From: Nocardioides dokdonensis FR1436
Lineage (GTDB): Bacteria; Actinomycetota; Actinomycetes; Propionibacteriales; Nocardioidaceae
Assembly (NCBI RefSeq): GCF_001653335.1
Contig: NZ_CP015079.1
Location: 3,286,001 to 3,350,000 of the forward strand
Direction: 5' to 3'
Length of the DNA stretch: 64,000 nt
Position 1 is the stretch's first letter, and the number at the start of each line of letters is the position of its first letter. The notes beneath the pieces are model-generated. The model made no database searches, was not told where the DNA came from, and saw only the letters and a list, made by a program, of their open reading frames with translations. The position numbers and the translations under genes are program-made. This document shows positions 28,133 through 36,540 of this stretch, piece by piece.

Positions 28133-29311
28133 CTACTGCATGGGCAGCGAGATGTAGCCCCGGATCGGGCCGGAGTGGAGCCTGACGGCCGCGTCGAGGT
28201 CGACGTCCCAGTCAGGACGGCGAGTCAGCAGTGTCTGGAGAGCGATGCGTGCTTCGAGGCGGGCCAAGGATGCGCCGAGGCAGAAGTGGATGCCGCGTCC
28301 GAAGGCAACCTGTCGTTCGGGGTGCCGGTTGACGTCGAAGCGGTCTGCGTGGGGAAAGGCGTGATCGTCGCGGTTGGCCGAACCGAAGAGAAGCAGCACC
28401 GTGTCACCGGTCTGCATGCTTTCCCCGTGCAGCTCCACCGGCGCGGTGAGGGTTCGCGCGAGGCCCTGGACGGGTGAGTCGAAGCGAAGTAGTTCCTCGA
28501 CCGCGGCCGGCACGAGTTCTGGGTCGTCCGCCAGCTGCTGTCGGACATCGGGGTGCTGGGCGAGCACCACGGCGCTGTTGGAGAGTAGGTTGGTGGTGGT
28601 CTCGTGCCCGGCGACGAGCAGCAGTAGGCAGAACCCGAGCAGCTCTTCTTCGCTGAGGTACTCGCCGTCGACTTCGGCCTGGACGAGTGCCGTCATGAGG
28701 TCGTCTTGAGGGTGCGCGCGTCGCTCGGCGAGGAAGGCTGTGAAGTACTCGTAGAGCGCGGCGGCGGCATCCAGCCCGGCGCCGAACTCTCCTCGGACAG
28801 GATTCGACTGGATCAGCGTGGTGGACCATGCCCGGAACTGATCACGGTCGTCACGCGGAACGCCGAGCATGTCCGCGATGACGATGGCGGGAAGCGGGCC
28901 GGCGAACCCGGAGACGAACTCCCAATTGCCTGCCTCCGGAGTTTGGTCGAGGAGGTCCTTGACCAAGGTCTCGATGTGCGGCTCGAGCGCTGCGATGCGA
29001 CGCGGGGTGAAGGCTCGACTGACGATCTGGCGCAGCTGGGTGTGCCGGGGTGGATCGCTCATGATGAGCATCGGCAGGAACAGTTCCGTCATGTCGACCC
29101 CGGGTGGGGTTGGGAAGATGCCCGACGCTGAGGAGTACGTCGCCGGGTCGGCCAGGGCGGCGGAGACGTCGTCGTACCGGCTGAGTACCCACGAGTTGGC
29201 CTCGCGCGACCAGTGGGCCGGGGAGTTGGCCCGCAGCTCTCGGTAGACGGGATAGGGGTCAGCTATCACCTCGGCGTCGAACGGGCTGTAGGTCAGTGGC
29301 TGATCGCTCAT
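28133..29311 (-). CDS. Cytochrome P450
   Basis: This 392-residue soluble bacterial P450 would oxidise a small organic substrate using electrons from a ferredoxin. The I-helix oxygen-binding motif is LLVAGHETTTNLL and the heme-binding loop is AFGRGIHFCLGASLA, with the cysteine thiolate ligand. EELLRF supplies the ExxR helix. The ATG at 29311 follows AAGGAGAT and begins MSDQPLTYSPFDAEV, a normal start; the longer open frame is an artefact. It is divergent from a TetR gene, and a perfect palindrome between them probably controls it. The nearest ferredoxin genes are about 13 kb away in the CYP153 operon. The substrate is not predictable. Confidence 0.92.
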   Translation of the reverse strand: MSDQPLTYSPFDAEVIADPYPVYRELRANSPAHWSREANSWVLSRYDDVSAALADPATYSSASGIFPTPPGVDMTELFLPMLIMSDPPRHTQLRQIVSRAFTPRRIAALEPHIETLVKDLLDQTPEAGNWEFVSGFAGPLPAIVIADMLGVPRDDRDQFRAWSTTLIQSNPVRGEFGAGLDAAAALYEYFTAFLAERRAHPQDDLMTALVQAEVDGEYLSEEELLGFCLLLLVAGHETTTNLLSNSAVVLAQHPDVRQQLADDPELVPAAVEELLRFDSPVQGLARTLTAPVELHGESMQTGDTVLLLFGSANRDDHAFPHADRFDVNRHPERQVAFGRGIHFCLGASLARLEARIALQTLLTRRPDWDVDLDAAVRLHSGPIRGYISLPMQ

Positions 29312-29452
29312 CGAACATCTCCTTCGCGGTCGCTCCTTCATCCGCAGCCCTCGGCTGTGATCGATGTCGAGTACGGACAGTGGGCGGGGGCGACGACCGT
29401 GCCGCCCACCGACCGTCGCTCGGTGGGCCGCGTCATCTTCTGAACTCTTGGT

Positions 29453-29469
29453 TTGTACTGTGAGTACAA
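29453..29469. promoter_or_regulatory. Palindromic TetR-type operator between P450 and TetR genes
   Basis: TTGTACT-GTG-AGTACAA is a perfect 7-bp inverted repeat with a 3-bp spacer in the divergent gap. Its size and position fit an operator for the TetR protein encoded at 29541, controlling both directions. Confidence 0.7.
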
Positions 29470-29540
29470 CATACGATGTCGCATAGGTCGAGACCCGCGA
29501 CCTCACCGAGATCGACGGCACCCGAACGGAGACGTGTGGG

Positions 29541-30167
29541 ATGAGGAAGCTTCCGGCGAAGTTGGCCAGTCAGCTCTACGGGGCGGCGGAGCTGATCGCG
29601 GAGCGCGGTCTGGACGGCACCAAGATCGAAGACATCGCCGAAGCCACGGGCATCCCCAAGGCCACGATCTACTACCACCTCGACGGCAAGAATGCCGTGC
29701 TGGAGTTTCTCCTCGGCGACCTGTTGGACATGATCGCCGGAGCCGTCGGTGTTGCGGTCACGAGTGAGGAGAACGCGCGGACCCGACTCGAGGCGGCTGT
29801 GCTGGCGCAGCTGGGCGTGATGCTCGAGCACCCGTCCTTGTGCCGGGCACTGGTCGGCGACCTCGGACGCGCGACCCGGCTGCCCGAGTTGGCGGCGGCA
29901 CTGCGGACTGCCTTCTACGAACCGATCGAGCAACTATTGGCTGACGGTGTCTCCGACGGGTCCCTGCGCCAGGTCGCCGACCCGGCAGCCGTGGCCTTGA
30001 GCGTCTTCGGTGCCATCACCGTCGCTGGCCTCAGCGCGGCCGTCGAGGGGCCCTCCGCCGACCCGTCCGCCGACGCAGCACGGTTCTCCGCCGCGATCAC
30101 CGAGCTGGTCCTCGACGGTCTCGCGACACCTGGCAGTCGCGACCAGCGGCGGGGTGACCCGCTGTGA
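29541..30167 (+). CDS. TetR/AcrR-family transcriptional repressor
   Basis: This 208-residue regulator has the N-terminal HTH GLDGTKIEDIAEATGIPKAT followed by IYYHLDGKNAVLEFLL, the standard TetR DNA-binding domain (about residues 12-60). The rest is the helical ligand-binding domain. It is divergent from the P450 gene, with a perfect palindrome between them, and overlaps the thioesterase gene downstream by four bases. It probably represses itself, the thioesterase and the P450 until a ligand, perhaps the P450 substrate or an acyl-CoA, binds. Confidence 0.9.
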   Translation: MRKLPAKLASQLYGAAELIAERGLDGTKIEDIAEATGIPKATIYYHLDGKNAVLEFLLGDLLDMIAGAVGVAVTSEENARTRLEAAVLAQLGVMLEHPSLCRALVGDLGRATRLPELAAALRTAFYEPIEQLLADGVSDGSLRQVADPAAVALSVFGAITVAGLSAAVEGPSADPSADAARFSAAITELVLDGLATPGSRDQRRGDPL

Positions 30168-30652
30168 GCAGCATGGAGGAGCTCCTCGCCAGCTGGAACG
30201 AGAAGTTCCGGCTGCACGCTGATGGTGCTCAACTTCCCCCGCACCACACCCTCTGCCTCGCCTGTGGACCCGACAACCCGCACGGCCACCACCTCACCGT
30301 CAATCGTCGAGGAGAGGAGGTGCACGCGACCCACGTCTTCGATGAACGTCACGTGGGCGCACCCGGGATCGCCCACGGCGGTGCCGTAGCAACCGTTTTC
30401 GACGACCTCTTCGGGTTCCTGCTCTACCTCACGGGCGGTCCTGCGGTGACCCGGAAGCTCGAGGTGCTCTACGACTCACCGGTCATCCTCGGCACTACCT
30501 ACGACCTCGCCGCCAGGGTCACCCGCACAGAAGGGCGCAAACTCTTCATGGAAGCCGACATGAAGCAGCTCGGAGGGTCACGTGTCGCCTCCGCCTCGGC
30601 CCTCTTCCTTTCTGTGGACGTGACCCACTTCAACCAGGGCTTGCCAATCTGA
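30164..30652 (+). CDS. PaaI-family hotdog thioesterase
   Basis: A 162-residue protein with the hotdog-fold signature GIAHGGAVATVFDDLFG at about residues 66-82; the Asp in that helix is the usual catalytic acid. The N-terminal LCLACGPDNPHGHHL is typical of PaaI-like acyl-CoA thioesterases. The GTG at 30164 overlaps the TetR stop (GTGA); an ATG nine bases later is also possible. It would hydrolyse acyl-CoA esters, which fits a small catabolic locus with the divergent P450. Confidence 0.85.
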   Translation: MSSMEELLASWNEKFRLHADGAQLPPHHTLCLACGPDNPHGHHLTVNRRGEEVHATHVFDERHVGAPGIAHGGAVATVFDDLFGFLLYLTGGPAVTRKLEVLYDSPVILGTTYDLAARVTRTEGRKLFMEADMKQLGGSRVASASALFLSVDVTHFNQGLPI

Positions 30653-30702
30653 CGCAGACAGTCCGGCGCCGTTCTTCCGGACCAGAGGGTTCCGAGCCGC
30701 GC

Positions 30703-30822
30703 TCGTGGGGGCCGCTCGATCCCGCCGCGCAAGTGCACCTTCTGGGCGCCACGCACCAACAACGTCAGCTCCTGCTCGATTGTCTCCACCGAGACCAGCT
30801 CGCCCTCCGCTTTTTGTTGCAT
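30703..30822 (-). pseudogene. N-terminal remnant of a MarR-type regulator
   Basis: Reading down from the ATG at 30822, MQQKAEGELVSVETIEQELT continues to LLVRGAQKVHLRGGIERP and looks like the start of a MarR regulator. After about 39 residues similarity is lost, and the frame runs into the 3' end of the thioesterase gene. The rest of the gene appears deleted. The gap 30823-30985 holds nothing else I can identify. Confidence 0.4.
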
Positions 30823-30985
30823 GTAGCACCCATACCGCTAGCCGAGGGGGAATCCTGCTCTGTCTCTTGCGCCATAGCCGGGGACGCCTGCGCAGGCGCC
30901 GCGACCCACGGGTGGCGGTGGGCAGGCTGCAAGCCGACGCGGGTCGAAGATAGGGCCGAGTGTCCGCGGGCAGACGGACGCCGTG

Positions 30986-31636
30986 TCAGGAGATGTTGCC
31001 GACCAGGTAGCGCTGCAACGTAGGAGCAAACGCGGCCACCAGCTCGTCTTGGCTTGCCGAGGTCAGATCTTCGAGTCCGACGACGTGGCGAGCCACGGCA
31101 ATGCCCAGGATCTGCGACATGACGAGCACGGCGCGCAATGGTGCCTGCCCGGCTCCGAGCTGGGACACGATCGGTTCCAGCACCCCCGTCGTGAACTTGT
31201 CCCGAATCATGCGGGCAGTGTCGGCTTCGACCCCGGCGGTGCGGATGATTGCGAGGATACGCTGCCGCCGGCCTGCTTCATCGAGGGCTTCGATCAGGCA
31301 CCTGGCTAGGCGCTCGCCGACGTCCCTGGAGTCGCCGTCGAGGAGCTGAGCCCTCAACGCGGCCGAATCGAAAGAGAGGACGGTCACCTCGTCGAAGAGC
31401 TCCCGTTTCGAGCCGAAGAAGTATGCCACCAGGGCGGCATCGACGCCTGCCTGTGCCGCGATTGACCTCATGGTCACGCGGTCGTAGCCGCCGGCGGCGA
31501 ACTGCTCGCGAGCGGCCCGAGCTATCTGCTCGCGTGTCACGCTGTGCCCCGGTCGGCGTCCTGAACCTCCCGGGCTGAGCCTGGGCGTTGCCGTCCCGGG
31601 GGTCTTTGTTCGGCCAGAAGGTTGCTCCATACACAA
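30986..31636 (-). CDS. TetR/AcrR-family transcriptional regulator
   Basis: This 216-residue protein has an unusual Pro/Gly/Arg-rich start of about 33 residues. A clear TetR HTH follows (TREQIARAAREQFAAGGYDR, MRSIAAQAGVDAALVAYFFG, about residues 34-80). The C-terminal domain contains RMIRDKFTTGVLEPIVSQL, close to the TetR_C domains of actinobacterial regulators. No partner gene is adjacent on the same strand; the small gene at 31843 is divergent. Its target is unknown. Confidence 0.88.
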   Translation of the reverse strand: MCMEQPSGRTKTPGTATPRLSPGGSGRRPGHSVTREQIARAAREQFAAGGYDRVTMRSIAAQAGVDAALVAYFFGSKRELFDEVTVLSFDSAALRAQLLDGDSRDVGERLARCLIEALDEAGRRQRILAIIRTAGVEADTARMIRDKFTTGVLEPIVSQLGAGQAPLRAVLVMSQILGIAVARHVVGLEDLTSASQDELVAAFAPTLQRYLVGNIS

Positions 31637-31842
31637 CTCACTCCGTGCTCAGTGTGGATGCTGGCGTCGCCTCTCCGTCCCGGGGATCGCCGGCGGAGCC
31701 GAATCGACGCTGACAAGGCTCGATAGCGCGCTTCCCGAATCTACCCTGTTCCTCCTATGTATTTCGGCGTACCGTGGGCTGTGCCACTGTGGCTGGGGTG
31801 ATCGTGAGGCCCGGCTCGCCGCTAGGGGTGGAGGTGAACGAA

Positions 31843-32178
31843 GTGAGGTACGGAGATCCGTACGGGCCGGCATGGCAACAGCTGGGAAGCGCGTTGTGGG
31901 ATGCGTTGGCAGTCGTGTTGTGGACGCTGGTGGCTGGCAGCATCGCGTTCGGCTCATGCTGGTGCATGGGCCAGTTCATGTACACCGCGTGGGTTCGCGA
32001 GCATCCGCCTCCGCGCCTCCGGTTCGTTGCCGAACGCAAGCTGCGCAGGGATATCGCCCGAGGGCTGGGCGACCTCGAGGAGTACCTGCGCGAACGCGGT
32101 CCAGCCTGCCCCCACGATGTTCCTTCTCGTCCCGCGCGGTTTCGCACGTGGAGGCGCCCAGGCGCGCCCCGGCGGTAA
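31843..32178 (+). CDS. Small single-pass membrane protein, uncharacterised
   Basis: A 111-residue product starts at the GTG at 31843, chosen because GGAGGTG lies about 6 nt upstream. The longer frame from 31774 has no ribosome binding site. One membrane segment is clear (LWDALAVVLWTLVAGSIAFG followed by SCWCMGQFMYTAW), then a basic and charged tail ending RTWRRPGAPRR. I do not recognise the family. It is divergent from the TetR gene at 30986, about 200 bases away. Confidence 0.45.
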   Translation: MRYGDPYGPAWQQLGSALWDALAVVLWTLVAGSIAFGSCWCMGQFMYTAWVREHPPPRLRFVAERKLRRDIARGLGDLEEYLRERGPACPHDVPSRPARFRTWRRPGAPRR

Positions 32179-32500
32179 GCCAACCTCCATCGCGCCGGAC
32201 GCCCTCGGTCAGCCGTTCGCTAACTCATCGCTGATGGGCGGGCCCAGACACCCCGTCCGGGGGCCCGGCGATGGCGGCCACCAAGCAACTCCATCAACCC
32301 CAGCAGCGACGTTGAGCGCTTTCCGCGCAGCGAGCTGGCACTAACGGAGCTGCGCTTGTGTGACTCGCGGAGCGGTCCAGGCTGACTGTCGAGCCAAAGG
32401 GCCGATGGCCGCCCACGTTCAGAGAGGCTGGCAGACGCCGTAGGTCTGGGGCGGCTCCTGAAACATCGCCCGACGTTCGACTCTGGAAGCTTCGCCTACT
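32179..32500. other. Gap without a gene
   Basis: These 320 bases lie between the small membrane protein and the 3' end of the MmpL-type gene. The GC-rich run near 32240-32270 (GGGCCC, CCGGGGGCCCGG-like) could form a hairpin, but no U-tract follows. I see no coding sequence. Confidence 0.4.
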
Positions 32501-34840
32501 TCAGTTGCGGACCTCGAGGTGTTGACGACCCGGAGCCTCAGCCTCCTCGTTGAGCATCGTGAGCAGTTTGTCCCCCTCGATGTCGAGGTCTGGCAGCACG
32601 CGGTCGAGCCAGCGGGGCAGCCACCATGCTCGCTCGTTGAAGACGGCCATGAGCGCCGGGACGAGCGTCAGCCGGACGACGAAGGCGTCGATAAGGATGC
32701 CAGCGGCGAGGGCAAAGCCGATCTGCTTGATCATGATGTCGTGGCTGAAGATGAAGCCGGAGAAGACCGCGACCATGATGATGGCGGCTGCGACGACGAC
32801 CCGGCTGGCTTGGTCGAACCCGTGGACGACGCTCTGCCGTGCTCCCTCACCGTGGATGTGTGCCTCGCGCATTGAGGAGACCAGGAAGACCTCGTAGTCC
32901 ATGGCCAGTCCATAGAGGATGCCGGTGACGATGATCGGCATGAAACTCATCAGCGGCCCCCCGGTGTCGAACCCGAAGAGGCTGCTGAGCCAGCCCCACT
33001 GGAAGACGGCAGTGGTGGCGCCGAAGGTGGCCAGGATGCTGAGCAGGAAGCCGGCTGTGGCCTTGATCGGGACGACTACCGAGCGGAAGACCAGCATCAG
33101 GATCAGCACGGAAAGCGCGATGATGATGCCGAGGTAGAGCGGAAGGACGTCGGCGAGCTTGTCGGACATGTCGATGCCGATGGCGGTGAACCCAGTTACG
33201 CCCAACTGTACCTCATTGTCGCCGGCGATCGCGTTGTCGGGCTCGCGCAGCGAAGTCACCAGGTCGCTGGTGACCTCGTCGCTCGGGCCGGAAGTGGGGA
33301 TGACGCTGAACACGGCCAGGTCGCCGGCTTCGTTGACGCCGACCGGGGCGGCCAGCACGATGTCGTCTCGGTCCTGGAGGTCGGCGATCAGTTTCGCGGT
33401 CAGCTCGGGTGTGACGCGGCCGGCGGTGCCGGTGGGTTCTGCGGTGACGAGTAGGGGACCGTTGAATCCCTCGCCGAAGCCTTGCGAGACTGCCTCGTAG
33501 CTCTGCCGGGCGGCGGTGTCCTGGTTCGCGGTGGCCCCGGTGGGGATGCCCAGGTTCATGCTGGCGGCGGGGATCGCCATCACGCCCAGGATGGCGACCA
33601 CACCCACTATGACGGGCCACCGGAACCTGATCACGCCTTTGACCCAGTGGTCGGCGACACTGTGTGATTCCTCCTTGACCTTGGCGCGGCGTTGGGCTCG
33701 GGCCTTGTCCGAGCAGATCCGCTCACCGACCAGCCCTAGCAGTGCGGGCAGCAGGGTCAGCGCGATGAGGACGGCCAGGGCCACCGTGGACGCCGCGACC
33801 AGGGCCATCGTGGAGAGCATGGCGATGCCGATCACGGTCAGTGCGGTCAGTGCGATGAGGACGGTCACGCCGGCGAAGAAGACGGCACTGCCCGCGGTGC
33901 CGACTGCTCTGCCGGCCGCCTCCTGCGCGGTGAGTCCGCGGTCGAGGATGAGCCGTCGCTGCCGGTTGACGACGAACAGCGCGTAATCGATGCCGACGGC
34001 GAGGCCCACCATGAGACCGAGCACTGGGGTGGCGGAGTTCATCTCGACGGCCGTCGAGAGCGCGTACGCTCCGCCGACGCCGATGCCGACCCCGACCAGC
34101 GCGGTGACCAGGGGAAGGCCGGCCGCGATCAGCGAGCCCAGGGTGAGCACCAGCACCAGGGCGGCGACGGCGAGACCGATCACCTCGCCGATGCCGACCG
34201 GGATCTCGATGGCCTTGAGCGAGTCGCTCGGGAGCACGGTGATCCCGGTCCCGTGCTCCGCGCGCTCCACCACCTCGACCACCGAGGTGACGTCATCGTC
34301 GGTCAAGGAGGTCGAGGCGACCGTGAACTGGAATTGGAACAGCGCGACCTGACCGTCGGAGGACACCAGCACGCCGGGCACAGGTGCTCCGTCCACCAGC
34401 AGCGGCTGGTAGGGAGGCGTCTGCCCCTGCGCCGATCCCGTCGGGGGAGTGCCCGGTGCATTCTCCTCGGGAGTGCCTGGAGCGCCTTGATCAGCCGCAC
34501 CCGGAGCAAGGTCGAGGGGGTTTACGACCTTGTCGAGGTCATAGACGTCGTTGACGGTGTTGGTGATCACCGAAAGGCGGTCCGCGGTGTCGAGTCGTTC
34601 ACCCTCCGGGACGGTGAAGACGACGCTGGCCTGACCTCCCGAGGCTGCAGGCAGCTCATCGGCTACGCGGTCGAGCACGGTCTGTGCCTCGGTGCCCTCG
34701 ATCTTCATCTCGGAGCTGACACTGACCCCGTTGATAGCGACCGCACCGACGACCACGGCGAGGACCGCGAGCCAGCCCGAGATGAACAGCCACGGCTTGC
34801 CGAAGGCGGTTCGTCCGAGCCGGTACAGGAAGGTGGACAT
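32501..34840 (-). CDS. MmpL/RND-superfamily transporter
   Basis: This 779-residue integral membrane exporter has the MMPL layout: two repeats, each with one segment, an extracytoplasmic domain and five more segments. The paired proton-relay motifs VGLAVGIDYALFVVNRQRR (first half) and YGLAMDYEVFLVSSMREAH (second half) are both intact. The first external domain has a Pro/Gly-rich insert (PGAADQGAPGTPEENAPGT). The end of the protein is a short soluble tail. Related proteins export lipids, drugs or siderophores using the proton gradient. A TetR gene lies 31 bases upstream on the same strand and likely represses it. The substrate is unknown; the region's lipid and alkane genes make a hydrophobic compound plausible. 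Confidence 0.92.
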   Translation of the reverse strand: MSTFLYRLGRTAFGKPWLFISGWLAVLAVVVGAVAINGVSVSSEMKIEGTEAQTVLDRVADELPAASGGQASVVFTVPEGERLDTADRLSVITNTVNDVYDLDKVVNPLDLAPGAADQGAPGTPEENAPGTPPTGSAQGQTPPYQPLLVDGAPVPGVLVSSDGQVALFQFQFTVASTSLTDDDVTSVVEVVERAEHGTGITVLPSDSLKAIEIPVGIGEVIGLAVAALVLVLTLGSLIAAGLPLVTALVGVGIGVGGAYALSTAVEMNSATPVLGLMVGLAVGIDYALFVVNRQRRLILDRGLTAQEAAGRAVGTAGSAVFFAGVTVLIALTALTVIGIAMLSTMALVAASTVALAVLIALTLLPALLGLVGERICSDKARAQRRAKVKEESHSVADHWVKGVIRFRWPVIVGVVAILGVMAIPAASMNLGIPTGATANQDTAARQSYEAVSQGFGEGFNGPLLVTAEPTGTAGRVTPELTAKLIADLQDRDDIVLAAPVGVNEAGDLAVFSVIPTSGPSDEVTSDLVTSLREPDNAIAGDNEVQLGVTGFTAIGIDMSDKLADVLPLYLGIIIALSVLILMLVFRSVVVPIKATAGFLLSILATFGATTAVFQWGWLSSLFGFDTGGPLMSFMPIIVTGILYGLAMDYEVFLVSSMREAHIHGEGARQSVVHGFDQASRVVVAAAIIMVAVFSGFIFSHDIMIKQIGFALAAGILIDAFVVRLTLVPALMAVFNERAWWLPRWLDRVLPDLDIEGDKLLTMLNEEAEAPGRQHLEVRN

Positions 34841-34871
34841 GGGTCTGGTGCTCCTTGAGGGCGAGGGGGTT

Positions 34872-35474
34872 CTAGAGGCCGTTGCGTAGGTAGTCGAAGG
34901 TCAGGTCGAGAAACGAGCTGTAGTCCATCGCGGCGGAGCTGAGGTCGCTCTCGCCGCTGAGGTGGACGTCGAGGGTGCCCTCCAGGGCGGCCATCACGGC
35001 GCCGTACACCGCGCCGAACAGCAGCGGCACATAGATCGAGGGGTACCGGTCCCCGGCCACCGACCCCAAGAGCTCCTGGGCGGTATGACGCATGCGCTGC
35101 TGAACACCCAGGACGTAGGGCTCCAGGGTCGGGTACTGCCGCGCCATCGTCATCAGCTCGCGCATCGTCAGCAACGTGTCTTCGGTGAACTGCTCCCTCA
35201 TGACGGCCAGCAGGGCATCGAGCAAGGGCAGGTCTGCGGGGAGGCTGGTCAGGATCTCGCTGACGTCGTCGACCCGGCCGAACGCGACCGAAGCGACCGC
35301 CTCTTCCTTGCAGGAGAAGTGGTTCGCGAAGGTGCGTCGCGAGTAGCCCGCTCGGTCGACCACGTCCGCGGTGACGAAACCGAACAGGCCACGCTCTCGG
35401 GTGAGCTGGAACGCCGCCACGGCCAGCGTCTGTCCCGTCGCCTCTCGCTTGAGGTCACGCAGTCCACGATCCAT
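34872..35474 (-). CDS. TetR-family repressor of the MmpL-type transporter
   Basis: A 200-residue regulator from the ATG at 35474 (MDRGLRDLKREATGQTL). The HTH is unusually diverged but recognisable: GLFGFVTADVVDRAGYSRRTFANHFSCKEE. This form is common in regulators of actinobacterial exporters. It precedes the MmpL-type gene by 31 bases on the same strand. Two overlapping palindromes lie about 20 bases upstream of the start, so autoregulation of a two-gene unit is likely. Confidence 0.88.
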   Translation of the reverse strand: MDRGLRDLKREATGQTLAVAAFQLTRERGLFGFVTADVVDRAGYSRRTFANHFSCKEEAVASVAFGRVDDVSEILTSLPADLPLLDALLAVMREQFTEDTLLTMRELMTMARQYPTLEPYVLGVQQRMRHTAQELLGSVAGDRYPSIYVPLLFGAVYGAVMAALEGTLDVHLSGESDLSSAAMDYSSFLDLTFDYLRNGL

Positions 35475-35494
35475 GTGCGCAGTATGACCTGTCG

Positions 35495-35517
35495 TGCCCA
35501 ATGGGCAACATTGCCCA
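35495..35517. promoter_or_regulatory. Two overlapping palindromes upstream of the TetR-MmpL unit
   Basis: TGCCCA-A-TGGGCA (35495-35507) overlaps TGGGCAA-CA-TTGCCCA (35502-35517). Both are perfect inverted repeats sharing the middle arm. They lie just upstream of the TetR gene start at 35474 on the minus strand. This is the expected position for its own operator, perhaps bound by two dimers. Confidence 0.7.
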
Positions 35518-35654
35518 CCGAGCAGAGCCGTGGCTTCGGGGCGCCATGGACCGCAACAGTCCGACGCGCTCGGTAGCGTGGCGGCAACAGCTCGCCATCG
35601 CCCTCCGGCGCCGCGGGTGGCATTGGGTGGGCGTCCAAGGATGGGAGTGCGCGC

Positions 35655-36140
35655 ATGGGCACTGCGGGGGATGGGACGGACGCTGGACGCGTAGCGGACC
35701 TCACGCAGCTGGCTGACGGCGCGCAGTTCGCTGACGCCGTGCTGGCTCTACTGGCGGTCGCTCGGCGGACCAGGGGCCGACTGCAGCCCCTCTTCGAGGA
35801 CGTCACCGTGCCGCAGCTGGTACTGCTGGATGCTGTCCAGGCCTGCGGGCGGGAAGGCATCGTCGCAATCTCGGAGTACACGTTGCTCAGCCAACCGACC
35901 GTGACCCAGCAGGCCGCCGCGCTAGAAGCCGCCGGGCTTCTGCGTCGCATCGCAGCCGAGAACGATCGGCGCCGGCGGGTCCTCACGCTCACCGAACGCG
36001 GTGAGGACCTCCTGGCATCTAAGCGCGGACTGGTTGCCGACCGGTTATCAGTGGCCTGGGCATCGCTCAGCGCCGAGGAGCGGTCGATCGCGGTCCCGCT
36101 GCTGCGTCATATCATTGACCTTGTCTCGGAGTTGGCCTGA
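35655..36140 (+). CDS. MarR-family transcriptional regulator
   Basis: A 161-residue winged-helix regulator. The core DNA-binding part reads ISEYTLLSQPTVTQQAAALE (recognition helix), then AAGLLRRIAAENDRRRRVLTL (wing), then the last dimerisation helix ending LRHIIDLVSELA. GGGAG lies before the ATG at 35655. It is divergent from the TetR-MmpL pair, about 180 bases away, and has no co-directional partner downstream. The target is unknown. Confidence 0.87.
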   Translation: MGTAGDGTDAGRVADLTQLADGAQFADAVLALLAVARRTRGRLQPLFEDVTVPQLVLLDAVQACGREGIVAISEYTLLSQPTVTQQAAALEAAGLLRRIAAENDRRRRVLTLTERGEDLLASKRGLVADRLSVAWASLSAEERSIAVPLLRHIIDLVSELA

Positions 36141-36540
36141 CACTTGCACGCACGGACGCGGGAGGAGCCGGCGCCTGCGGCCGGCCGATCGGGACGAGCG
36201 CGCTCGGGTGGTGCGTGGCCAGCTGTTGGCACGGGCGGCGACGGCCGAGCCCATCCGACTACGACCGACGGACTGACGCGAGGGCCCGCATCTCCCCTGC
36301 GCCCCGTCGTAGGACCTGCGAGGGTCTGACCTAAGCCGCCTCCATCAGGGCGAAGTGGGGCCGCGCACGTTCGCCGGTTCGAGAAGTTGGAGACGCCTCT
36401 GTTTCGGGCACACCCACCATCGGAGATGCAGGCACGAGAGTCACCAGGAGGCCGGTGTAGCAGACAAACGTCCGAGCCAGCAGTCCCGAGCTCGGCGGTG
36501 GTGCTCGCGTGCTGGCGTTCGCTGACTTGCCTACGATTGG
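36141..36540. other. Gap without a convincing gene
   Basis: These 400 bases separate the MarR gene and the 3' end of the BtrH-like gene. An open frame covers most of it on the minus strand, but the product is Arg/Pro/Gly-rich with no motif and no ribosome binding site. I regard it as non-coding. Confidence 0.4.
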
